64,000 bases of DNA from Malurus cyaneus samueli (taxonomy: Eukaryota; Chordata; Aves; Passeriformes; Maluridae), in NCBI GenBank assembly GCA_009741485.1, contig CM019238.1:9033477-9097476 (forward strand). The letters are read 5' to 3'. Positions 25,201 to 35,872 of this stretch are shown here, in pieces. The notes under the pieces were generated by a model. It had not been told where the DNA came from. It worked only from the letters and a program-made list of their open reading frames with translations, and ran no database searches. The translations under genes and the position numbers were made by a program. Each line of letters begins with the position of its first letter. Positions within the stretch are counted from its first letter, which is position 1.

Positions 25201-27726
25201 CTGTCAAAGCATTTCTCTAGTTTATAGCCCACATTTCTTCAAACTGTCACTGCTATCTCAGTGTGGGATCCTTTCCTGGTATCTTTATGAAAACTGTCTC
25301 CACAGTTATTGTGTGACAGGCTGTTTACCATATCTGCTATTTCTTACGTAATGATTTGAATTTAATATTAAGAAGTATTGGAACCAAGGCTTAATGCATT
25401 CTTCAGCCACCTTTCTGTCTGGAACAGATCACATGCATCATAATATTTTTCATTTTATTTTTTACCTGGCTTTATCCAAGATGCTACTCCAAATTTCCTA
25501 ATTTCCTATATATAATATCTACTATCTTCTGTAAGAAGCCTTTATAATATTCACTTTTTTTCTTTTCTTTTACCCTTTTGTTTATCACATATGTGTTTGA
25601 ATGCAGCATACCATGAAGACATGAATGGCCCATAATTTCTGGAAACAATTACGTAGTGTTCTGCTTCTAACTGAAGTATCTTTTGCTCCAAAGATTGCAG
25701 AGCTTCACTGTTTGAAATGCTTTAATTTCCTCCTATTTTCATTTTCCATATTTTATTTCATTCATGAAATTTCTTTCAAAGGGCATAAATTACCACTAAT
25801 ATAGCTAAAAATCCCAACTGATTGTGTGCAAATGAAAGACCTTGTTATAAATCTACATCTTGATTTTGACTGATGGTGGGCTAATCCTAGTATTCTCTAT
25901 TTTATTCAGCATTGTAACACTCTTCCTGACCCTTTCTAATGCCTTAGTGTTTCACCTGCTCTGAATGACTCCTGAGTGTAAGGGTGATATATCCCCATTT
26001 CCTCTGATAGTTATTTAAAAGAGATTCTGCTTTTATTGCCTATTCCCATCACAGGAATCATAGCACTCCTTACCTCTTGCTATGTCTATTCCATTTTCAT
26101 TTAACTCAAGATGCTTCTTATTTCCCAGTTTTCAGCTTGCTCTTAAGGTATTTGTTAGCAGGAACACCTATCTTGGTTCACCTGGTTTCATGAGAGAAGA
26201 AGAAATACATCTTCTGCCACAAAGGCTTCCCTCTGAGAAGAGGATTGTGTATTTTGGATTGGCTATAAGCTCCTTGCTCATCTCCATTTACTGGTCTATA
26301 ACAGGAAGATAATGATGGTCACCCGGGGCTTAATTACATATTGTTGGAAAGGTATTCAAGAGATTTGGGGGAAACCTGACTTGGGACTCTTCTTCCTCTT
26401 GTGTTTTTTTTTTTGCCAGCTGCCTGAGTTCCCTCTGCTGGCTAATTTCATACTGGACCTAAAAGGGTTCTCGCTTGCGTTCCTTCTACTGAAGTAAGGC
26501 TGAGTGTCTCGATACACATCTTTATGCTTCTGATGCAATGGTACAGCGTCACCAGGACTTCCAAGACTTTTGCCAACAGTAGGGAAATTAAATTTCCTCA
26601 TTAAAATGAAGTCCTATTAATATAAAGACCCCCAGCTCTCCCAGGGGAACATTTACCCTCTCTCTGACAAACCATCCCATCAGATCTCCCCCTTTTTGCC
26701 CTATTTGATTGATGAAGCACTACCACCTCGTTTGTTACCATCAGCATTTCATGTGCACCACAGGTAGTTTGCTCCAAGCCCAGTGGCTGGAGGGACACAG
26801 AGCTGACTGAGAGCACATTCAGGATGGCAGCACTCCCTGTTACCCTTCCCGACGACAGGAACGCTGTGGACACTGCTGAGCGCTCCAGAGAAGCAGAAAG
26901 CAGGCAGAAAGCAAGAGGATTACCCAGCACAGAGAGGCAGCACACACATCCTGAGCCAATCTGCCTGGCACCGCTCCACGGCACCTCGCTTATCCTTCCT
27001 GTGCGCTGGCCTGCTTTGTCTTTATGGCTGTTTGCCCGTAGGAAGGGGGACTCTGCAAGGCAAAACCCGCTCCTCTTCACTCTGCGACAGACCCCACACC
27101 CCTAGCACCCCTCTGCCTTCAGCCAAGGTGAAGCAGCCAAAGAAAGTCTTACCCATGTAAGCAGATGGTAACATTGGAGCATATTTCATTGCAAGGACAC
27201 CTCATTTTGTGGAGGGGAAGGTTGGAAGCCCCAGTTCCAGCCCCATCCCCAGCTCCATCCCCTGCCCATCCCCAACCCCATCGCCATGTCCATCCCCAGC
27301 CCCTGCCCATCTCTGCCTCCCCATCCTCTGCCCATCCTCATCCTCTGCCCATCCCCATCCTCTGCCCATGCTCATCCTCTGCCCATCCCCAGCCCATCCC
27401 CATCCCATCCCATCCCACCCACCATCCCATTGCCATCCCTGCTCATCCCATCCCTGCCCCCCTCCCCTCCCATCCCATCCCTATCCCATCCCAATCCCAA
27501 TCCCCATTCCCATCCCCATCCCACCCCATCCCCATCCCATCCCAATCCCACCATCCCATCCCATCCCATCCCTGCCCAGCCGCACTCACAGCACGCAGAG
27601 GCAGTAGACCCCGGGCACACTCTCGCTGTCTCTCAGCAGGTAGCTGCCGTCCGTGCCCGCGGCCAGCAGCAGCCTCTCCCCGGCCTCCCGGCTGATGGCC
27701 CCGTGGTACACGGGCACCGCGTCCAT
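16178..27726 (-). CDS. SH2D1A: SH2D1A / SAP, SLAM-associated adaptor, 125 residues in four coding exons
   Basis: SAP is a single free SH2 domain of T and NK cells. It binds the tyrosine motif (TxYxxV/I) of SLAM-family receptors and recruits the kinase Fyn; its loss in people causes X-linked lymphoproliferative disease. Exons on the minus strand are 27590-27726, 18416-18479, 16520-16655 and 16178-16218. They join (split codons CTG and GGG, one phase-0 junction) into 125 codons plus TGA, against 128 residues in human. The start MDAVPVYHG fits the family start. The phosphotyrosine arginine is R32 in YLLRDSES and R13 is present. R78 in LFRKV, the residue that contacts the Fyn SH3 domain, is kept. 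All splice sites are GT-AG. No break is seen. Convergent TENM1 is 3' of it. Confidence 0.96.
16520..16655 (-). CDS. SH2D1A: SH2D1A exon 3 (residues 68-112)
   Basis: The acceptor CTCTGGCTTTGCAG is followed by ACA GCT CCT GGC (TAPG). It encodes the second half of the SH2 domain: LFRKVHNLI with R78, then [17 protein letters not shown], and the start of the tail. It ends one base into Gly113; the donor is GTACTG. Overlapping long open frames on both strands (16402-16912) are shadows of this GC-rich exon and its surroundings. Confidence 0.95.
18416..18479 (-). CDS. SH2D1A: SH2D1A exon 2 (residues 46-67)
   Basis: This 64-base exon has acceptor TTTTTTTTCACAG and donor GTTTGT. It completes Leu46 and encodes [21 protein letters not shown], aligned without gaps to the human exon, where the first residue is Tyr and the second His. 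The Arg-Val-Ser-Gln-Thr strand of the SH2 domain is intact. Too short to show as an open reading frame; found by homology. Confidence 0.95.
19262..19384 (+). mobile_element. CR1 LINE 3' end
   Basis: Reads like the avian CR1 tail: GGGTCCTGCACAG, then CAGTGATCCTGAGGGGTCCCTTCTAA and a TTCTGTGGCTCTGTGATTCC end in place of the TTCTATGATTCT octamer region. A 5'-truncated, diverged copy in SH2D1A intron 1. Confidence 0.75.
20153..20248 (+). repeat. Decamer tandem repeat, unit near GATATATGAT
   Basis: About nine phased 10-base units (GATATATGAT, GATACATGAT, GATCTATGAT variants). Located in SH2D1A intron 1. Confidence 0.93.
20651..20784 (+). mobile_element. CR1 LINE 3' end
   Basis: Contains GTGGCATCCCTGCCCACATCAG, then TTTAAAGTCCCTTCCAACTCAAGCC and ends ATGATTCTGTCATTCT, the usual CR1 tail. 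5'-truncated, in SH2D1A intron 1. Confidence 0.8.
27240..27573 (-). repeat. CCCATC-type minisatellite in SH2D1A intron 1 (G-rich on the transcribed sense strand)
   Basis: About 330 bases of imperfect CCCATCC, CCATCCCCAT and CTGCCCATCC units on plus. On the minus (SH2D1A sense) strand it reads GGGATGGGATGGG and similar, many closely spaced GGG runs, beginning roughly 15 bases after the exon 1 donor. All long open frames over it (Pro/Ser/His or Gly/Trp/Met-rich) are repeat artefacts. Confidence 0.93.
27590..27726 (-). CDS. SH2D1A: SH2D1A exon 1 coding part (residues 1-45 plus two bases)
   Basis: ATG is the reverse complement of 27724-27726. The exon encodes [17 protein letters not shown] through the SH2 signature [10 protein letters not shown] to YCLCV and two bases of Leu46; the donor is GTGAGT. 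It is GC- and CpG-rich, with R13 and R32, both phosphopeptide-binding positions in SAP. The donor is followed after about a dozen bases by a GGGATG-type minisatellite. Confidence 0.95.
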
Positions 27727-27925
27727 TGCGGGGCCGCTCCCCGCCCGTGCGGAGCCCAGCGCTCCCCGCAGCCTCCCTGTCCCGCGGCAGATGTAAACAG
27801 GATGTGTTCACACCTCTGAAGCCTCTGCTCGGGCTGAGACAGCACTGAGGGAAGCGTGAGGAACGAGCAATTTTGTGGTTTTTTTTTTTTTTTTCCTTTG
27901 CCCCTTTCCGTTTTCCTTTGACGTA
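27727..27925 (-). promoter_or_regulatory. SH2D1A: SH2D1A promoter / 5' UTR region, CpG-rich near the ATG, with FOX, ETS and T-box motifs
   Basis: The first 65 bases upstream of the ATG are GC- and CpG-rich. At 27793-27806 the plus strand reads GTAAACAGGATGTG, a forkhead core (GTAAACA) overlapping an ETS core (GGAT), followed by TTCACACCT at 27807-27815, a T-box half site. A TGACGT half-CRE is at 27919-27924 and a T run at 27879-27894. The transcription start is not known, so part of this may be 5' UTR. Confidence 0.5.
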
Positions 27926-29964
27926 GGCTGTACCGTCGTCGCACCATCACAGCTCCGTGCGGAGGTGTCATTTCACATCACCCTCAGCCATGTGGCTCTG
28001 CTCGCAGCGGTGGCACTGACGAGGCACACGATGCTCAGGGGACAGCTGTCCTGGCTGGGACAGGGAGGGCAGGAGCTGGCACGGCTGCTGGCAGCTGGGA
28101 CAGGCACTTCTCTCCTCTGGTGCTAACCCAAGAGGGTCAGCAGAAGAGCTCAGTGAAATACAGCAACAGGTACGGGTAGCGCTTATGAATGATTGCTTTG
28201 AAATTCAGTTTACTAGCAGGACAGAGCAGAATGAAAACACCTCACCCAGGTGCTCATAGATGCTGTGTCCTGGTTGCAGTTAAAAAAAGGTGAAAATATA
28301 GCTCTCAAGAAACACACAGTTCAGGGAAATAATTGCATTTAAAAATACCAAAAATAATGGCTGCTCTTTTTAAGTTTCAATCACTCAGAGTGTTTTCTCT
28401 CAACCATTTCATGGTGCATGTCTTTTAGTTTTGATCTCCAATACAATTTTTCCTTGAAAATATATTTTTCAAACTACCTGTAGTTTTTCCTTTTGAGGGA
28501 TGGGCGTTTCTGATCTGAGTCACAGGGTAGCTTGTGCATGGGGCGCTGCACAAAGTCAGTGATGGCAAAGCTGCAGGGTTTGGAGGCACCAAGAGCCTCT
28601 TTCTCCACAGGGAGAGAAGTGTCTGCCTCCCTGCCTGGCACTGAGAGGCTGAGAAAGCTGCACAAACCTCAGCTGAACAGAGACTGAAAACTCCCACCAG
28701 CAAGTTTATGGCCTTTCTATCTCATTATGCAGGTATTCATTACCCCCTTTACGTGAACCTGGGGACTCAGACATCCTGCTTGGTTTTTTAAGCCAGTTGT
28801 TAAAGTATTTGCACATAAAGTAGCTGCTGCCTACTGCAAATCTGATTAATGTGGATGGCAACAAGCTGTAAAGCTGCTGCCTATTTCTTCTCATTTTCCA
28901 AACTACCTGTGCTCTTGGGGATTTCATCCAACTTTCCCATTTCTTAACCTATTCTCAATATTAATAGCTGATTTCAGAAAAAGTCTGTGTGTAATTAGCT
29001 GGAGAGGAAAACCAGCCAGAATCATTCAATTCTGAAAATCTCATTGTCCCCTTCGTCAGATTTCAACTAAAGAAAATCATAAAACTTTTCACTGTGAGAT
29101 CCTCTCCTAATCAGAGAGTCACCACATGACCCAGCCCCACCTGCATTCTCCAGCACCTGGATGGAGAAGCATCTGTTCATGTAAAACAGCTGTAAACACC
29201 CAATTTTGTTGGTCTGGTTAAGAAATGTATAAAACTCCAGCTACTGAACCTCAGCCCCAGGATTCCATACAAATCCCTTTATGGCCACACTGAGCAGGGG
29301 AATTGCAGCTTTTAAGAAGTCATGGAAATGCTGGGTTTGGGAGCCAGGGACAGGAACACTGAGGCACCAAGCAGGATAAACCAAACCAAAGGACACAGGG
29401 GCTTCCTGGGCTGAGAGGAGAGAAACCATGACATTCTAACCCAGCTCTGTGCCTCACCAGCCAGGCTGCAGGGATGTCCCCAAAGAAGCCACCTCCACTG
29501 CAGTTTGGCACCCAGTCAGACCCACAGTGCCTGCTCCGGATTTCATCCATTAATCTTGTGGATCTAAAGCATTGTTTGCCATCTTGTTTCACACTGCTGC
29601 ACCCGTGCAGTGGGGCTGACAAGGCAAACTGCAGAATAGAGCAGCAGTTTTGGGAGCACAGGCAAATGAGAGAGAACTGAGGCTGAAGGGCTGCTGCTCC
29701 TGCTGGGATTGTGTGCCCACTGCCCTGCACAGAAAATGGGGATTTCTTTAAGCACCCAAGCACTGCCCTGTAGGACACTACACGCTTGTCTTGTTTTGTT
29801 TGGAAAGTGTTCAGCATATTTTGGGCACCACTGTTTTGTGCCTTCCCTAAATCAGTCCAGCTAGCAGTCCCTGCAGTATGCTATAAAAAAATTTATCTAA
29901 AAAATACATGAAGGAAAGGAAGTACTTAAAAGTGCTTAGAAATATTTGGTCATGAAAAACAGTC

Positions 29965-30985
29965 TTAGACAGATAGGACTGCATAGACCTCTTGGGTCAT
30001 CAAATCTACCTGTCTGCTATCTTAGCCAAAAACATCACATAATCCCTTTCAGAAACTCATTTAAGTCCATCTTAAAAGTAGCTTGGGGTTTGTTGTTGTT
30101 GTTTCCACTGTTCTCACTGGAAAGCAATTGCAGAACATTGCTGTTCTGTTGTTTGGAAACCTGCTTCCAATTCCTATCCTAAATTTATTCATGACCAATT
30201 TATGCTCATTTGTTCTTGTGCCAATGTTGTCCTTCAGTTTAAATAGATGTTTTCTCTTCCTAGAGCTTATGCCCATGTAGTATTTATAGCGGCCTCCCTC
30301 AGCGTTCATTTTGCCAAATTCCTCTGCACTGCAGGCTCTCCCTTTCCATGGTCACTCTAATCACCCTCTCCCACAGTCTCCCAAAAGCAAAGTGCAGCAT
30401 TTGTGGATAGTGTGCACTATCTGGCTGATTTCTAACACGTGCCTCTCACACCATTAGAGGTGTTTCACAACTCTGGTGAACAGACCTGGCTTTTCATGGT
30501 CTGTGTTTTCCCCTCTTTAGTCTGTTCTTACCTGTGAGCCTGTAGCTAGAGTAGAAACCTGGTTAACAGGATCCAGATGTATGAACTGGCAGTTAAATCC
30601 TTCTGAATTTTTTCTAATTTATCCTACTCTCAAGGTCACTCAGTTCTTTCTAAATGAGAGTGTTATTTGTCTCTGCAGTGACAGTGCCTCCCTCCCTTAT
30701 GCCACTGGTAAATTCCATTAGCACATGCTTATTTTTTTATGGATCATCATTAATAAAAAATGTTAAATATTACTAGGCCCAAGAATGATGTTTGAGAAAC
30801 CCTACTAGCTTCCCTCAGTACTGATCTCCTCCTACCCTCACATTCTTATTCACTTTTCGATTTCTGTCTTTATCTCCACTTTTAGCTAATAATTTCCCAC
30901 ATGGCACTGTACCAAATGCTGTACTTAAGTTTAGATAATTAGCTCTAAGCACTTCCTTTGTCTAGAAAAATCAATTACGATGATA
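29965..30985 (-). mobile_element. Degraded old LINE (CR1/L3-like), probable
   Basis: The order of weak matches (CCTCTTGGGTCATCAAATC, then a stretch around GCTCATTTGTTCTTGTGCC, GCGGCCTCCCTCAGC, and later TGTTAAATATTACTAGGCCC and ACTTAAGTTTAGATAATTAG) resembles the antisense 3' half of old amniote CR1/L3 elements. Gaps and divergence make limits uncertain. Confidence 0.4.
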
Positions 30986-31933
30986 TTTCAGGCACCGGAA
31001 CTTGTAGAAGTACCTGAGAAGTGCCAGTGGGGAGAGAGAAATGAAATTACCTGAAGTTTTTTGAACACCTTTTGAAAGATTTGGGCTGATTTTCATTTTC
31101 AGATGAGCTGCTTCATTCATCCCTAGCAATGACATTTTCATACATTGTTGAATTTTATAACAATTCTGAATATAACAACACTAATGCAAGAGCATCATTA
31201 AAATTCTTGGTTATTGTTATTTGACTGAAAATAAGAACGACCCTCAGGACCTTTATGAAATTAATGCTACTGCAGAAGTGTTATGGGAAGGCCTTGTATA
31301 AAGGGCTATAAAGCAAGATAAAAAGCAAAATACCTGCATTGGTAGTTTTGCTGATACAACATTACCATAAATGCCGTCCCTGTAGTACTGAAAAAGCAGC
31401 CTCACAATCAGAAGCTTTTGTAAAGTTTTTGACAGAATATCTAACTGGTAAAATGCCACTATGAAACACAGCTAACTTTAAATATGATTTTCACTATTTC
31501 ATGTCACTTTCATTTTTAGTGTAATCTGAAAAAATATTCAGAACTGTATAGAATAGTATCTGCAGAGACAGATTTGTTATTCACAGAAGAAAGTAATGCT
31601 GAGATTCAGAAAAACGTTGGTTATTTTAGAGTATCTGCAGAGTCACCATTATCATGTTTCCTTTTTTGAGCTGAAATGAAAGAAGTTGAGAAAAGCAGGC
31701 TACAATTAGCAAATGTGCAATTAGCTGCAAGGTTCTGAGTATCAATGCAGAAGGAGAAAACAAAGAACTCGTGGCTTAAAGTTCACAGATAAGCATGTAT
31801 TTATACAGCCTCCGTGTTAGTCACTATGTGTGTTGCTTGGGAAAAAGAGGGGAGAAATGGAAGATGGTTATAATAAATAGAATTTTGATGTAGGTGGGGA
31901 TTCCAGATTTATATCCTGAAGCACACACATTGT

Positions 31934-32298
31934 TGATATTGAGAAAGGCCAACCTGTGTTGAGCCTGGAGAAAAGGAGGGGACCCTCTCTCCTCTACAAC
32001 TCCCTGAAAGAAGGGTCTAGTGAGGGGAGGGTCAGGCTCTTCTCCCAGGTGACAAGTGACAAGAGGAATGGCCTCAAGTTGCACCAGGGGAGCTATAAAT
32101 ATCAGGAAAAGTTTTTTCATGGAAAGCTGCGCAGGGAAGTGGTGGAGTCACCATTCCCAGAAGCGTTCAGAAAATGTGCAGACATGGCACTCAAGGACAT
32201 GATGTGATGGTGAATATGGTCGTGGTGTGGGGCTGGTGGTTGGAGTTGATGATCTTAAAGGTCTTTTCCAACCTTGATCATTCTATAAATCTATAAAA
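31934..32298 (+). mobile_element. CR1 LINE 3' fragment (about 365 bp)
   Basis: Shows the typical series: GAGCCTGGAGAAAAGGAGG, GGCCTCAAGTTGCACCAGGGGAG, GGGAAGTGGTGGAGTCACCAT, TTGATGATCTTAAAGGTC, TTTTCCAACC and an ATTCTATAAATCTATAAA end. It holds the C-terminal end of the old reverse transcriptase frame and the 3' UTR, with no intact frame. Confidence 0.88.
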
Positions 32299-33434
32299 AC
32301 TCCAGAAATCTTTGGGTAGCTATGAGGGTGGTTGCAGATCCAAGCTTTTGCCTCCTTCAAACTAAATGTATAGCCCAGGGGAAAATCTCATTACCACAGA
32401 ATGTTCAGTCTTCAAGGTGCACATTAGCTACTGTGAGAATTCCTGCACAGTGCTCAGACCTTGAAAAAAATAAACTTTCTCATCACCTGAAAATTGGGTG
32501 CTTGGTGCCATCGACTAGAACTGATTCTGGAGAGGAACTGAGAATGCAAAAGGTCACAGACCTTTATGAATGAAACTCATCACCATTTGCCTTCTGAGCA
32601 CAGGTAAATGCCCACAATGCCATAAATTGACGACATTTCACTGAACTTTAACAATATTATTTCCTCTGCGTGGCCTCGCTGCTCACCTGCACAGTTGTTT
32701 TGAATGCTTTGTGAGTGAGATAACACTAAAATTGAAAGCTCAGTAATATGGGTGAAATTCATATTAAAAGTTATCTGTGTTTTAATGCGGTTTCTTTTGC
32801 CAGTTAATATTTTGTACATCATCTTTCTCCAGAAGCAGTGCAACAGCGGGCTCTTTGCAGGTGCATGTGCATTGCCAAGCAGAGATGCTGTTTGTGATAA
32901 TATCAGCACAAGCAAAACTGCTCATAGCAGCTTGAACCTTTTCAGTTTTTGCAATTACTCTTTCAACAACTCTTTCCCGTAAAATCCAGCAATGCAGGGG
33001 CAGTCATCAGCATTAGGCACCCAGCTGCTTTGAAGCCCAGGGCCTCCATGTCTTTACGATTTAGCTGAACCAACTTCAAAGCTGACAGGGCTAAATCACA
33101 TCAGGATATTCTCAGGGTGAAGCAAATGTCCACATGGAAGCTCTTCCTGGATACATTCCTGTGTGAGCAAGTCTTGAGTGCAATATAAGCTTTAGAAACT
33201 GGATTTCCACACCGCACACACACGGGAGTTGCAATTGATTTGCTGACATCCCATCCGAGTTGCTAACGGATATTTATTTGAATTACAACAGCACCATGTA
33301 ATTAGGAATAAATAAGGGCTTTTGTTCTGGAGGGAGGAAAGTTTATCAATTCCGAGCCATATGCAATTGCGTGTCTAATCTCTGCCTGCAATTATTTCAA
33401 ATGCAGATCCAGATGATAGCATTTATATTCATTC

Positions 33435-33880
33435 TGAGATTCATTGAGTTTGAGGCCAGAAGGGATCATTATACCATCTGGCCTGACCTCCTGGATGCCA
33501 CAGACCATTACATTTCCCCAATTACCTCTATATCGAGCCCTGTAACATGTGTTCGACTAAAGAATAACTATTTTTGACTAAAGCTTATCTCCCAGTAAGG
33601 CACCTAGTCTTGATTTGAAGCCATCAGGAGCAGAGAATCCACCGCTTTGTGAGCACTTTGTTCCGATGGCTAAGCACACTCACTATTAAAAATGTAGGTC
33701 ATGTTTCCAATTTGAATGTGTCTGGCTCCAGATTCCATGCACTGGATCTCATTATACCTTCCAGAGTTAAGTCAAAAAGCCCTTTGACACCCATTATTTT
33801 TTTCCCTGTGTGTTTATTCCCTGGAGTCAAGTCACCTCTCAAATATTTTGTTTTGCCTTTTTCTAATAAGCTTCGGGGAA
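33435..33880 (-). mobile_element. Ancient CR1-type LINE remnant
   Basis: TTTGAGGCCAGAAGGGATCA, CTGGCCTGACCTCCTG, CTTGATTTGAAGCCATCAGG, AGAGAATCCACCGCTTTG, GTTCCGATGGCTAAGCACAC and TCAAGTCACCTCTC follow in the order of an old amniote CR1 family read in antisense. It is well preserved for its age class, with no coding frame left. Confidence 0.7.
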
Positions 33881-35769
33881 CTCTGAAAACTCAGAGGGCA
33901 AAGTGGTTTTTGCAGTCCTTCTGTGTGTTTTTGTTTCACCTGCTCTCTATTTCAGCAGTGCTCAGACATTTCTGGTGGCACCAACGATGCACACAAGGAG
34001 CACAGGGGTCTCTGCTGCCCTGGCAGCACATCCTGACCTGCTCTCCTGTTAGGAACCTGTTAGGAACCACTGGTCTGTAATGAAGTCTCTCCTTCCCAGT
34101 CCACAGCTGTAGGGTGAGGCAAATGGCACTGTGCTGAAGGTTCATAAATACAGAATTCAGTGTGTACCAGTTGATCCCAACGGGGATGTTTTATTGTATA
34201 ATCCAGGTTTCTTTTACAACTGTGCTCACCTCATCGTCCCATACTATCAATTTGTGGTGATGCACAAACTGCTTCCCCTGAAACCAAACATCGCTCATGG
34301 CAAAATAAAAATGTGCTCTGTGCACATTTCTGTGTCCAGCTAGAGTTTCTAATATTTTGAGATTCCAATCATAACTCTACCTGTAACAGCACAAAGGGAA
34401 AATATATGGGTGGGGAAGATTAAGTTTTAGGTTGTTTATTAACCAAGTTTAAACTAACTGTTAGAACAGATAGTTCAGTACAGCCCAGCATGAATTCTCT
34501 GATTGCACCGAGGAGAGATTTTTTTCATTTCATGAATTGTTCAAAAGCTGTTGTGGTGATGTTATATTGGTCTCAGCACAGAGAAATACACACACACACA
34601 CGCAGACACCAGAACTGAGTACTTTATATAGAGACCACACTCACTGTGGCCCTCATCCCATGCTTGCTTCACATACCAGACACAACCTCAATAAGGGAAA
34701 ATAAACCCATATTCTGGTTGTACTAAATGTTCTTAGAAAGTTTTGCCTTGGTGTTTTGGGTGCAGCTTGCTTTTCTGGCCTACATCACAGACATCAGCAA
34801 TAAGAAAAATTACATTTCTGTACAAAAAAAAACCCCAACAATGAGAACAAAACCCCAGAACTGATTGTGTTCATGCATACAGACACACACACACACGCAT
34901 GTGGAGCTTATGTATTTTAAAATACCTATATGTATTAAATTTTTTTTTCTTTTTCTGACCGATCCTGAAAAATGGCCTCATTAAGCATTACCTTTTCTCA
35001 CTGATGAAAGACTGCAATTGAGTCATTTTGCTTCAGCCCAAGCCTGAAAGCTTGCATTGGACTCAATGTCAGGCATTGCCACTTGCTCATAACCTACACT
35101 GGTAGTAAGATGATAGTAGTTCCAATCAATTGAAATCAACAGCAGAGCTGCCCTGCTGTAACAAGAGCATGAGCTGTTGAAACTTCTCTCGACAGACAGC
35201 AGGAAACGTGGGGTTTTTGGAGAGCAGCAATCTTTAGGCACAGACTATGCAGCATTTGAGCACAGAACACTGCAGATCTGGCATCTCCAAGCAGGACAGT
35301 GAAAGTCTGTGGGAGGACTAAACCCACGTCCTTTTAATTTCACTATTGATCACAGACTCAAACACACTGAGAGGAAAGAGCAAAGGAAATTGAGCTGGCC
35401 AAGACAACAACATTTACAATGCCACAAGAGACTCTTACTCCTGGTATCACTGTCACAGCTCTGTGCATTTAAGGCCGTTCCCTAAGGCAGATGTGGGTTT
35501 TTCAAAGGTTAGAAGCCAAGCAGATGGATTTTGGGTGACACAGAGGATCTGCATAACTCTGGGTCACTGTGTTCAGTCTGCAGCAGATGGGTCTCCTCTA
35601 AGAGCTCGTGCAAGGGCCTGCAGGAGCCATTCCCCATGGCTGGCATGCCTGCTGCCTGGGAAAACTCATCCTCCAGGTCAGGGGCAAGGTGAGCCACAAG
35701 GACAGATGTGTGTGACACAAACCTGGCAGAATTCAAAAGGGTTTGTGCCACACTCTCAAACACGTGGTG

Positions 35770-35872
35770 TGGTTTTTGGGGATTGTCCCATGCAAAGCCA
35801 GAAACTGGACTTGATGATCTTTGTGGGTCCCTTCCAACTCAGGATATTCTGTGAATCCACTCTATGATTCCA
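35770..35872 (+). mobile_element. CR1 LINE 3' end
   Basis: ACTTGATGATCTTTGTGGG, TCCCTTCCAACTCAGGATAT and TCTATGATTCC match the avian CR1 tail. Short, 5'-truncated. Confidence 0.85.

Larger units (their letters stand above)
18480..27589 (-). other. SH2D1A: SH2D1A intron 1 (9.1 kb)
   Basis: Bounded by the GTGAGT donor of exon 1 and the CAG acceptor of exon 2. It contains two plus-oriented CR1 3' ends, the decamer repeat at 20153-20248 and the G-rich (sense) minisatellite at 27240-27573. Otherwise AT-rich, with only scattered random open frames. Confidence 0.85.

Noticed and set aside
27165..27819. Pro/Ser/His-rich and Gly/Trp/Met-rich open frames up to 177 codons
   Set aside because: They translate the CCCATC minisatellite and the antisense of SH2D1A exon 1.
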